Assembly (NCBI RefSeq): GCF_000372725.1
Contig: NW_005201327.1
Span: forward strand, 193,484-255,995
Source of the DNA: Emiliania huxleyi CCMP1516
Lineage: Eukaryota > Haptophyta > Isochrysidales > Noelaerhabdaceae
Direction of reading: 5' to 3'
DNA length: 62,512 bases
Part shown: in pieces, positions 10,134 through 19,816 of the stretch
How positions within the stretch are numbered: position 1 is the first letter of the stretch
How the letters are laid out: each line of letters starts with the position of its first letter
Program-made: the position numbers and the translations under genes
Notes under the pieces: generated by a model
The model's database searches: none
What the model was told of the DNA's origin: nothing
What the model saw: the letters and a program-made list of their open reading frames with translations, nothing else

Positions 10134-11796
10134 TTGAGAGGGCGGCGGGGGTGGCGAAGGAGGCGGTGGCGAGGGCGGTGGTGGCGGGGACGGCGGCGGC
10201 GGCGAGGGCGGCGGAGGAGGCGAGGGTGGAGGTGACGGCGGGGGGGGCGACGATACACAGATGGGGACGCCAACCCCACCCATGAGAAAGTTGCGTCCAT
10301 CTGTGTAGTCGGGCCAGAGCTCAGCATTATTTGGGCCCGGCGGCGTGTCGACCTTCAAGGAAAAGTAGAATCCCTCTGAACTCGCGTCAAAGTTGAAGCA
10401 GACAAATTTTGGTACGGTGTAGCGGTAAGCCTTGCTCGAGAGGCGGCCGGATTGATGGTAGCCGTTGGTGGCGTACTCACCCGCGGCGGTGTAGTACTCA
10501 CCCGCGTTGCAGGTAATGCACTGCTCCGTAGGAGGTATGGGATAGCCGTCGGGGCGAAGCTTCGGGTTGCCGCCGCAGTACAGCTCGCCCGTTTTTCCTT
10601 CTTCGCCAGATAGTCCGTCTGAAGGGCAGATGTCGTACCTGCAGGGTTGGGCGGGGCCAGGCAGAGCATCAGGACGCTGTCGGCGTCAGGGCCGAGCTGT
10701 GGGCCAGGGACTGCGACACAGATTGCAGTCTTCGAGAAGGACGTCCTCAAAGGTGTTAGGGTTGTCGTCGATCGTCCCGCGCGTCTTCGCTCTCACCCGA
10801 GTGCACGATCGCCCGTCTAGGGTCACCTCGGTGATGTCGAGGTAGTTAGCGGTGTCAATGTTTCCGCACAGACTGGGGTATCCACAGACTCCCTGGCAGC
10901 CAGTCGTTGTGGGAGGCTTTCCATGCATATAGTACTCGTTGATGCCGCAAGCCGTAAACTGCTCAATCTCAGCGGCTGGCATTGTCGCGTCCGGGCTGGT
11001 GCAGTCATTGCTCGTCGCGTCAGGGCCGTAGCAAGTCATAAAGTCGTGGCCCGCATCAAAATCAAACACGCACCAGTCGACATTGCTCATCGCGAGCGCG
11101 GCGCCGGAATTGTGCGAATAGAAGTTCAACTTGAAGGCGGTTTCTGAGTTGAGGTCGAGGTCTATGTTCAGGAAGGCCCCGTGTATGCCCTCGCTATTCC
11201 CCCGCCCGTTCTGGCGGCTGTCAAACGGCCGGTACTCGGTCACGTTGGTCACGACCACGTCGAACCGTGTGGCCCCTCCCGTTCCATCGTAGTACGTGCC
11301 CGCGCCCTGATCGGCAATCGGGGCGGCCACGCGGTCGGCGGCACACTATGCGTCCTCTCTCTCTCGCCTTGGCCTCTACAAGCCGCACCTCGTACCGAAG
11401 CTCCTGCGCCTGACCCGAGTTCATGTTTGTGCATTGGCAGGCGCATCCGCAGGGGAAGTAACCGTCGCCGTTGGGACCACAATGTGTGTGGGTGTTGGTC
11501 GGCACAGTACAAGTAGTCTGCGTCATGCCGCCCGGAAACCCGCCAAGATTATTCACCTTCTCGGTGGCGTGCGTCAGATCAAACTCCATGCCTAATTTTT
11601 CCTGGCCGTCAGGGCATGTCTCGCGGAGGCCGTAGTCGCCCACGTCTCGAAGAATTGCAGTTGGATCGTACACCAACGGAGGAGGCGGCGGCGGGCCCGG
11701 CGGTGGCAACAACTCTGGGGGCGACGGTGGCAGTGGCGGCGACCGCGGGAAAACCAACCAGTCGTGCGCCGCCAGGCATACCGCGAGCAGATGCAT
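7485..11796 (-). CDS. Pherophorin-like secreted protein: Cys-rich head, Ser-Pro rod, globular tail
   Basis: On the reverse strand the gene starts at 11796 ([16 protein letters not shown], signal-like) and a short Pro stretch. A Cys-rich head follows: [20 protein letters not shown], then [40 protein letters not shown] and [10 protein letters not shown]. It continues to [19 protein letters not shown] rod of S-P(3-5) repeats of over 550 residues spans about 10260 to 8500. After an intron comes a conserved globular tail: [76 protein letters not shown] and FVFSRFD. I recall similar tails in secreted algal proteins but cannot name the family. Exon junctions near 11340, 10700, 8500-8450 and 8150 are unresolved. 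Two globular domains on a Pro rod is the pherophorin architecture of volvocine algae, suggesting an extracellular matrix or scale role. Confidence 0.75.
8500..10240 (-). repeat. Long (TCNCCNCCNCC)n-type Ser-Pro coding repeat
   Basis: About 1.7 kb of degenerate 12- to 15-bp units encode the Ser-Pro rod on the reverse strand. Block-wise duplications are visible inside, for example the stretch near 9310-9400 recurring near 9585-9670. A pure (GGC)n run lies at 10070-10133. The opposite strand is also fully open (Gly-rich, 8392-10137), which is an artefact of the repeat. Confidence 0.9.
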
Positions 11797-12238
11797 TGTG
11801 GCGCCGCAGCAGGGCGCACGGGGATGTGCAGGTGGCGAGAGGCCCTATGTGTGGCGGCTACAACTATGCGTTGCGGCGTGTCTCCTGTCCGAGAGCAGAG
11901 GGGCTAACTGTAGCGCGTCGGGCTTAGTGGTCGCAAGCAAGCCAAAGACCACCCGCTTTCCCGGGCCAAAATCGCCAAATCTGTATCTACATAGCTCCGT
12001 GCGGTTCCCCGGAGGTGAAGGAATAAGGATTTTACGACGTGAACGTACTCTCTCTCTCTCTCGGCGTGAATGCGCGATACATAGTACACAGAATCTTACA
12101 ACAAAACTCCCTCGCACAACACTGGGCACGGGACTGGCGCGCACTGGCACGAACACAGGTACACCACGTAGTACACAGAATGAAACGAACTGTGTTCACG
12201 GCCGAACTTCAGAGTGCTCCTCAAATACCGCTCAAACG
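11797..12238 (-). repeat. Spacer with reverse copy of the 3'-tail repeat (12085-12175)
   Basis: The segment 12095-12170 reads, in reverse complement, gtggtgtacctgtgttcgtg, then ccagtgcgcgccagtcccg and gtgcgagggagttttgttgt. The same tail is found at 40850-40930 and 34550-34600. A short (CT)n run lies at 12046-12063. I see no coding frame with domain features. Confidence 0.6.
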
Positions 12239-12410
12239 GTAAGGTAAGGTAAGGTAAATTTCTCCACACACACAAAGTGGTGGGGCAAGCTAGGGGGGGA
12301 CGACCCTCGCATCACCCAGACACGGGCAGGAGCCCCACGGCATTCAAAGTGTAAGCACTGGCCCGGTGCACGTGGGTGAGGCAGCAGCCTGCCCCTCCCT
12401 CCCTCCCGAC
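12239..12410. repeat. Element B, copy 1 (ggtaa repeats plus ~150-bp body)
   Basis: The sequence starts with ggtaaggtaaggtaaggtaa and continues tttctccacacacacaaag, then aggagccccacggcattcaa, agtgtaagcactggcccgg and cacgtgggtg. The same order occurs at 13028-13170 and, inverted, inside an intron of the AlgH-like gene (44465-44747). Confidence 0.75.
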
Positions 12411-12702
12411 AACCAACTCCCGCACACACACACAATCGCACTCTGGCCATCGAATGACTCCGAATGACTCACTGTGTGTGCTAAGACAGAATCTCCGCAG
12501 ACAGCCAAAACGGGCCGTGCCGCGTTGTTGGTGCCTTCTCAAGTACTAGCATCCGGGCGCCGCACTCGAGTGGGCGGGTCACATCTATGTGGGCCCAGTG
12601 TGCGCACTAGGCGCATATGCTAGTGCTATCCTGCCCTATGGGAGGCAGAGGGGTGCAGGGAGGGGGGGGCAGAGGTAAGGTGGGGTGAGACTGGGGAGGA
12701 CC
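12411..12702. other. Intergenic, no gene seen
   Basis: GC-rich sequence with short C-rich and G-rich tracts (12400-12430 and 12655-12675). No supported frame or structured RNA was recognised. Confidence 0.4.
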
Positions 12703-13738
<1,036 letters not shown>

Positions 13739-14173
13739 GATTTCGCTCCTCCTGCGTGTCGCCCCTCCGTCTCCTCCCCTGCCTTCGTCGTCATCGTCGC
13801 TGTCGCGAAAGCCCTCCGGTCCCTCGATTCCCTCGTCTATACACCAGGTCGCCGAACCCGCTGCCCCCCTCGGGAGGGAGCGAGTATGTCTAGGCGACTG
13901 AATGTTGGTGTTGTGGAGGGGACATGTGCTGATGATCCTGTAGCCCGATTGGTTTGCTCACGGAAAAGCTTCTAATGGGGACTGGGGTCTGGGCGGTCGT
14001 TAAGGCGCCGTCCGCCGATCCCGGATCCCCGCACACGCGCTGCACACCCGGGCCCGGAAGTATTTTTTTAGGAGATCATACACGAACGATGCTTTCTCAG
14101 AAGCCGCCGCCATCGCTTACCTTCACCCGTAGGCAGATAGTCGAATCCGCGAAACACCGTATATTGCGCCGCC
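13739..14173. other. Intergenic, no gene seen
   Basis: Only overlapping frames of low-complexity Ser/Pro/Arg text are present. It likely holds the 3' UTR of the phytyl-ester-synthase-like gene (stop near 14174) and the promoter of the hypothetical gene to its left. Confidence 0.4.
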
Positions 14174-17100
14174 TCACGGCCGGAAGGTGGGCACCTGGCG
14201 GTCCCAGTTCCACGAGGCCTCGACGGCGACGCGGGGAAGCGCCTCCTGATAGGGGTCGGCGTCGCGCTTGCTCAGCAAATACTGCAGCGCCTCCTCGAGC
14301 TCGCGCTGCACCTGGGAGTACAGCGCGGCGCACGCGGCCTTGTCGCGTGCGTCGACACCGCCGGTGGCGATGGGCGCGCCGAAGAGAAAGTAGTAGCGGC
14401 CCGGCAGCTTGGGCAGCGAGACCGGCGAGACGAACCGCTCGCCGGGGCGGCCGACTGGCGCGCGCGCCGCGCCCTCCTTGACGCGGCCGCCGAGGAAGGG
14501 CAGCGCAAGCAACTCGTCCGCATCGAGCAGCATCTCGAAACCCTCCTCCGCGCCGACGGCGGCGACGGGAACGATGGTGGCGTTGAATCTTGCGGCGACG
14601 CGCGCAAAGTCCGCCGACTCCGACGCGTCCGGCCAGAAGAGCTGGTAGCTCTCGCCCCGTTTCGTCGACTTGAAGGCCTCGCGCACGCCGCCCGGGTAGA
14701 GCAAGGTGTGCTCGCCGCGCGAGAGCAGCTTGAAGAGCGCCTTGCCCGAGACCGGCACCGCGCCGAACGTCTCAAAGTCCACCAGGCCGCCGCCGCCGCC
14801 GCCGCCGCCGCCGCCCGTGGCGGTGGCGTTGGCGCCTGCGGTGGTCCTGCTGCTGGAGAAGGCGACCGGGTGGGCGAGGGCGCGCACAAGGGCGCCGCGC
14901 TGCGCGAGGATCTCCTCCACCACGAGAGGGAGGTCCGAGAAGCCTACGTGCTGAAGACGCCAACCTCAGGGCGGGAGGACGGTCTTGTGCAGCGTCTTCA
15001 GAGCACCGCGTGAATACAACGGAGAGGAGTACAGTGAATACAGCGGAATGCGGCCGAATACAGCGGAATACGTGTCCTCTCGGGCGCTGGTTGGAATACA
15101 AGAACACGTATTCCGCTTCTAGGCCGGGAAGCCGTACAGCTGGTGGTTGCCGACGAAGAGCACCGGAGGCACGCCCTGGGCGCGCTCCTTGAGCACCGGG
15201 GACGCGCCGGACGGCGGCGGCGGCGGCGGCCGCCGCGGCGGCGGCGCGGCGGCGGCGATGTCGTCCGCCGAGAGCGGGGGCAGGCCGCTGAGGCCGGCGA
15301 CGCGGCGGCCGCCCGCCTCGGTGGAGAGAAAGACGGGCGAGACCAGGTTGCGGACGGAGCGGAGGCGCTGCGTGGCGTTGAGGATCTGCTCGGCAGAGGG
15401 CGGCGCGAAGTCGGCGACGTAGTCCTTTGGCTTGCTGCCGAGCGGCGTGCGGCCGGTGAAGCCGACGTCGCGCAAGCTTCGGGCGAGGTCGACCTACGAG
15501 GAGGACGGACTCAAGGCTGCGCGCCGCTGGAGAGGGCAGAACAGGGGAGGCGCCCTCGGGCGAGGTCGACCCTAGCTTCGAGCAGCGGCACGTGCCCCGA
15601 CTCTGGCAGCGGCGAGGTGCGGCAGTTTGGCAAGCGGCGCCGCAGCCTCCTCGCTTCGTCGGTGGAGGGGAGGACCCGGTCCTTGGGGGGGGGGGGGGGA
15701 AGGGCGCGTCGGAGTCACAGCGAGCCACAGTGTGAGCAAGCGGAGAGCTCGCGGGCAATCTCGGGCAATCTCGGGCAATCTCGGGCAATCTCGGATAATC
15801 TCGGGCAATCTCGGGTCCTCTCGGGTCCTCTCGGGTCCTCTCGGCTGCTCTCGGCTGCTCTCGGCTGCTCTCGGGTCCTCTCGGGTCCTCTCGGGTCCTC
15901 TCGGCTCCTCTCGCGGTCCTCGGACGACGCAAAGACATGCACCGGAAGCCTGAGCCTCTCCAGCGGCGCCTCCTGCACGTGCGCCGCGGCGTGCAGCAGC
16001 AGCGACAAGCGGTGGGCGAGCGCCGGCAGAGGCAGCGCGTTTGGCAGCGCGCCCATCTCCGGCATCTGCTGGGCGAGCCGGGCGAGCAGAACGGGCAACC
16101 GGAGCGGCGGCGGCAGCGCCTACAGATGGGTTCGGGTACCGCGGGGTAGGGGAGGGTGGGTTCGGGTACCGCGGGGTAGAGGAGGGTGGGTTCGGGTACC
16201 GTGGGGTAGGGGAGGGTGGGTTCGGGTACCGTGGGGTAGGGGAGGGTGTGTCCGGAGCGGCGGCCGCAGCGCCTACTCAGATGCCGACAACAAGAGCTCG
16301 CACCCGACGATGCGTTGGCAGCCGCAGCGGTGCGGCAGCGGCAGCGCCTCGTCTCCTCTCCTCGCGCCGAGCTGAAGAGGGTCTCCAGAGATGGCNNNNN
16401 NNNNNNNNNNNNNNNNNNNNNNNNNNNNNNNNNNNNNNNNNNNNNNNNNNNNNNNNNNNNNNNNNNNNNNNNNNNNNNNNNNNNNNNNNNNNNNNNNNNN
16501 NNNNNNNNNNNNNNNNNNNNNNNNNNNNNNNNNNNNNNNNNNNNNNNNNNNNNNNNNNNNNNNNNNNNNNNNNNNNNNNNNNNNNNNNNNNNNNNNNNNN
16601 NNNNNNNNNNNNNNNNNNNNNNNNNNNNNNNNNNNNNNNNNNNNNNNNNNNNNNNNNNNNNNNNNNNNNNNNNNNNNNNNNNNNNNNNNNNNNNNNNNNN
16701 NNNNNNNNNNNNNNNNNNNNNNNNNNNNNNNNNNNNNNNNNNNNNNNNNNNNNNNNNNNNNNNNNNNNNNNNNNNNNNNNNNNNNNNNNNNNNNNNNNNN
16801 NNNNNNNNNNNNNNNNNNNNNNNNNNNNNNNNNNNNNNNNNNNNNNNNNNNNNNNNNNNNNNNNNNNNNNNNNNNNNNNNNNNNNNNNNNNNNNNNNNNN
16901 NNNNNNNNNNNNNNNNNNNNNNNNNNNNNNNNNNNNNNNNNNNNNNNNNNNNNNNNNNNNNNNNNNNNNNNNNNNNNNNNNNNNNNNNNNNNNNNNNNNN
17001 NNNNNNNNNNNNNNNNNNNNNNNNNNNNNNNNNNNNNNNNNNNNNNNNNNNNNNNNNNNNNNNNNNNNNNNNNNNNNNNNNNNNNNNNNNNNNNNNNNNN

Positions 17101-18823
17101 NNNNNNNNNNNNNNNNNNNNNNNNNNNNNNNNNNNNNNNNNNNNNNNNNNNNNNNNNNNNNNNNNNNNNNNNNNNNNNNNNNNNNNNNNNNNNNNNNNNN
17201 NNNNNNNNNNNNNNNNNNNNNNNNNNNNNNNNNNNNNNNNNNNNNNNNNNGGGGGGGAGGGGGGGGAGGGGGGGAGGGGGGGAGGGGGGGGAGCCTAAAG
17301 CAGGAGGACAGCTCCGAATCACCAGACGAGGCGGGCGCCGGACGGGCGGCCCTCCAGAGACCGCCGCGAAGATGGGAGTGGCGAGGGCAAAGTAGGCCGC
17401 GTCGGACAGGTTCGGAGGGAGGGCGGCGACGGCGTCGAGGAGGCGCGGCAGCTGCGCCTGTTTTTTGTTGTTGCAAACTACTCACACCAACTAGTCGGGC
17501 GACGGCGTCGAGGAGGCGGCGCAGCTGTGCCGGCCAGGAGCGACCGATGGAGGTTGCGGGGTTGACGAGGGCGACTCCGGCGAGCCTACGTGCTGAATAC
17601 GCCGACATGAGGGCGTGAAGACGGTGGTATGCGGCGTATGCCGAGCAACGCAGGCATACAACGGAGAGGAATGCAGCGGAGTCCGTGTCCTCTCGAGTGC
17701 TGGTTGGGAGACATGAGCACGTATTCCGCTTCTCGTAGACGGTGGATACAGCGGAATACGGCTGAGTACGTGTCCTCTCGAGTGCTGGTTGGGAGACATG
17801 AGCACGTATTCCGCTTCTAGGCTGGCGAGCGAGGAGGGCGGCTTGCCGTCGGCCCCCTGAGGGAGCGGGCAAGAGGGTGGGTTCGGGTACCGAGGGGTAT
17901 GGGAGGGTGGGTTCGGGTACCCTAAGGGAGCGGTCAAGAGGGGTCAACCACACGCGCAGAGTCGCCCACGCTGTCCTCTCAATCAGGCGCCGTGCCCCGA
18001 GACGCTTGTCCTACCGCTCCCCCCTCTGTTCGCCGACGCCCATCGCCGTCTCACGCTCTCACTTCCACCGCCGTCTCATCGCCCTTTCTCACGTCCTCAC
18101 CTCTACCGCCATCCATCGCCGTCTCACGCTCTCACCTCCACCGCCATCCATCGCCGTCGCACGTTCTCACCTCTAGCACAGGAGTACGATTGGACAGTCA
18201 GTCAGTGGCTAGTCGTTCGCACGTCCTAGCACGGACGAAGGCACACGCGCACGCGAGGACGCACACGGTGCCAGTGCAGGCGAGGCGGTGTGTGCGAGCT
18301 CTCAGGAGATACGCATCTATTGTAGATGCGCCTGAGCAACGCTGAGCGCGAGGACGCCGCCGAACGACTCACCGAGCAGGTAGATGGGCCGCCCCTCCTC
18401 CGCCTCGACCTCGCGGGTGACGGCCTCGCGTAGCGCCTCGAAGCTGGACCGGTCGTCCGGCGGTACGGCCAGCCAGCGGACGCAGAAGTCTTCTGCGAGC
18501 CCGGGAAGCTGCCGGTGGAGCGAGTAGCCCGACAGCTCGATGCCGGGAAGGTACAGGAGGAGAGGCTTGGTCGGGTCGTCCTCGGCGGTGTGCCGCACAA
18601 ACTGCGGGTCGCCGGTGACCGCAAAGTCCGCCAGCCGCGGCTCGGAGGCCATCTCCCGCCGCATCTGCGCCGTCAGGATGCTATCGCTGGCGAGCTGCAG
18701 TACCGGCGCCACGATACGCTGAATCGGCAACGCTGCGATGTTTTGCACGCAGGGCGCTGCTGGGCGAGGGCCGAGCCGGCTAGGGGTGGCGAACGCGTGG
18801 AGCGCGGTAGTGAAGGCGAGCAT
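14174..18823 (-). CDS. Phytyl ester synthase/DGAT-like protein (alpha/beta hydrolase + acyltransferase)
   Basis: Plastid-type leader at 18823 (MLAFTTALHAFATPSRLG), then PLLLYLPGIELSGYSLH and the nucleophile elbow GESFGG. LVNPATSIGRSW, NLSDAAYFALATPIF and AISGDPLQLG follow, then the catalytic Asp (SSEDRVLPSTDEARRL) and His (PESGHVPLLEARVDLA). The C-terminal acyltransferase half has VLFVGNHQLYGFSDLPLV and the block FETFGAVPVSG. Plant homologues (PES1/PES2) esterify phytol and make triacylglycerol in plastoglobules. Phase-consistent exons are 18332-18823, 17831-17856, 17531-17585, about 17340-17457, then 16348 to the gap edge, 15919-16119, 15571-15681, 15133-15493 and 14174-14943. An 855-base assembly gap lies inside an intron. 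Donors are mostly GC, one GT and one GA, and the intron starts repeat the next exon starts. Confidence 0.85.
14944..15132 (-). mobile_element. Introner element A, copy 1, as a GC-AG intron
   Basis: This intron of the phytyl-ester-synthase-like gene starts gcttcccggcctagaagcgg on the reverse strand and ends gcacgtag. The exon that follows begins gcttctcgg, so the intron start repeats it (9 bp, one mismatch). The body holds an inverted repeat, gcggaatacgtg against cacgtattccgc. The same body is found at 17586-17830, 46176-46343 and, shorter, 28393-28534. Confidence 0.85.
16120..16347 (-). repeat. Intron made of ~30-bp tandem units
   Basis: Four units of gggtgggttcgggtaccg (plus strand) fill this intron. 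Related units recur at 17875-17930 in another intron of the same gene. The exon start gcgctgccgccgccgc is repeated at the donor and once more inside the intron (near 16260). Confidence 0.75.
16396..17250. other. Assembly gap (Ns)
   Basis: 855 consecutive Ns. They fall within the phytyl-ester-synthase-like gene, between coding text ending near SGG and restarting with AISGDPLQLG. Poly-G/purine sequence borders the right side (17251-17291). Confidence 1.
17586..17830 (-). mobile_element. Introner element A, copy 2 (internally duplicated)
   Basis: GC-AG intron in the phytyl-ester-synthase-like gene. It starts gctcgccagcctagaagcgg on the reverse strand and ends cacgtag before gctcgccgg, so 7 to 9 bp are repeated across the intron. 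The gcggaatacgtgctcatgtc block with cctctcgagtgctggttggg on the plus strand occurs twice, so the copy is a partial tandem of itself. Confidence 0.8.
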
Positions 18824-19238
18824 TACACACACATATATATACACACACATGTGTATTGTTCTCGGACTTTGCGGCCGTACACATGAGTATTGCGACGTCG
18901 CTTGATTTCTTCCGGCCTGGTGTGCCGGTGATAGTACTAGCACGCGCCAGTTCGCACCTGTGTCGAGCCTGTGTGCTGTGTGAGAGAGTTGTCTTGTTTA
19001 AATTCTTCCGGCCTGATGTCGGTGGCAGGACGGTGGCACTCTTACCTCGAGAACCACGTCTCGCTCACGCTGAGAAAAAATCTGAAACGGCGTGCAGCAG
19101 AGTCACCGACGAGTCGGTCCGCGTGCCTCCTCGTGTCGCGCATCGTTCTCACCCATCCATAAACTCACTTTGGCCTCACTGAAGCGATGCCTCAATCCTG
19201 AATCCTCAGATTTTCGATTACGTTGCGGCGCGAACACG
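18824..19238. repeat. Spacer with CA/TA repeats and 3'-tail repeat (18928-18990)
   Basis: A short acacatatatatacacacac tract lies at 18827-18851. The block 18928-18990 (agtactagcacgcgccagtt, cgcacctgtgtcgagcctg) matches the tail at 4745-4785 and the wider dispersed 3'-tail family. It is probably the promoter region of the phytyl-ester-synthase-like gene on the left. Confidence 0.5.
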
Positions 19239-19670
19239 ATGCTGGCTCTCTCGATCGCCAGCGCCGCCGCTGGAGCGCACCCCCACCGGGCGCCTCTGTT
19301 CAGCACCACGCCACTCTCACCGAGCTGCGTGGCGCTGGCTGCTGCCGCCGACCGGGGTCTGAAGAGCACGTGCTCTCTCTCAATGACATTCTAGCGATTG
19401 GTCGAGCGCTGGGCTGCGAGGGCATCCACAGATCCCAGCTACGCCTCCCGGATGGCAAGCACTTTTGCGACCTTTGACTTTGACGGCGGTGGCATGTACA
19501 GCGTGGCGAAGGCGCGCGCGCACGCAGCCGCGGTCGAGCCAGAGGTGGAGTCCGAGCTAGCGCGCTGCTGGCAGCGCCGGCGCGCCCAGTGCGGCGATTT
19601 TGGAAGGACGATCAGGGGGACAGGTGGGGCTCTCCTGCTCCTGAGAAGGGACCTACCTACGCAAATTTAG
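19239..19670 (+). CDS. Hypothetical short protein, frame broken
   Basis: A signal-like start (MLALSIASAAAGAHPHRAP) at 19239 ends at 19394. Better text follows in a second frame (ERWAARASTDPSYASRMAST, FATFDFDGGGMYS) to 19670. One frameshift or tiny intron could join them. No family recognised; it may be a decayed secreted or plastid protein. Confidence 0.25.
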
Positions 19671-19816
19671 GGGCGAACTTTTTTCTCTTCCTGTCACTTC
19701 CCACGGCCTGTATAAGGGCGTAGACGCCCTTAGCCTGTACCCCCCTAGGTACCCCCCATCGCTCCGTCGTGGTAGCTCCGTCGTGGTCGACAGCTCCATC
19801 TTCGGGACTGCAGCAC

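Noticed and set aside
8392..10137. Forward-strand 581-residue Gly-rich open frame
   Set aside because: It is the antisense of the Ser-Pro rod. The reverse frame has coherent globular domains on both sides; this one has none.
16041..17953. Long frames running through the Ns
   Set aside because: They exist only because Ns were translated as X. The real coding text on the reverse strand is short exons.
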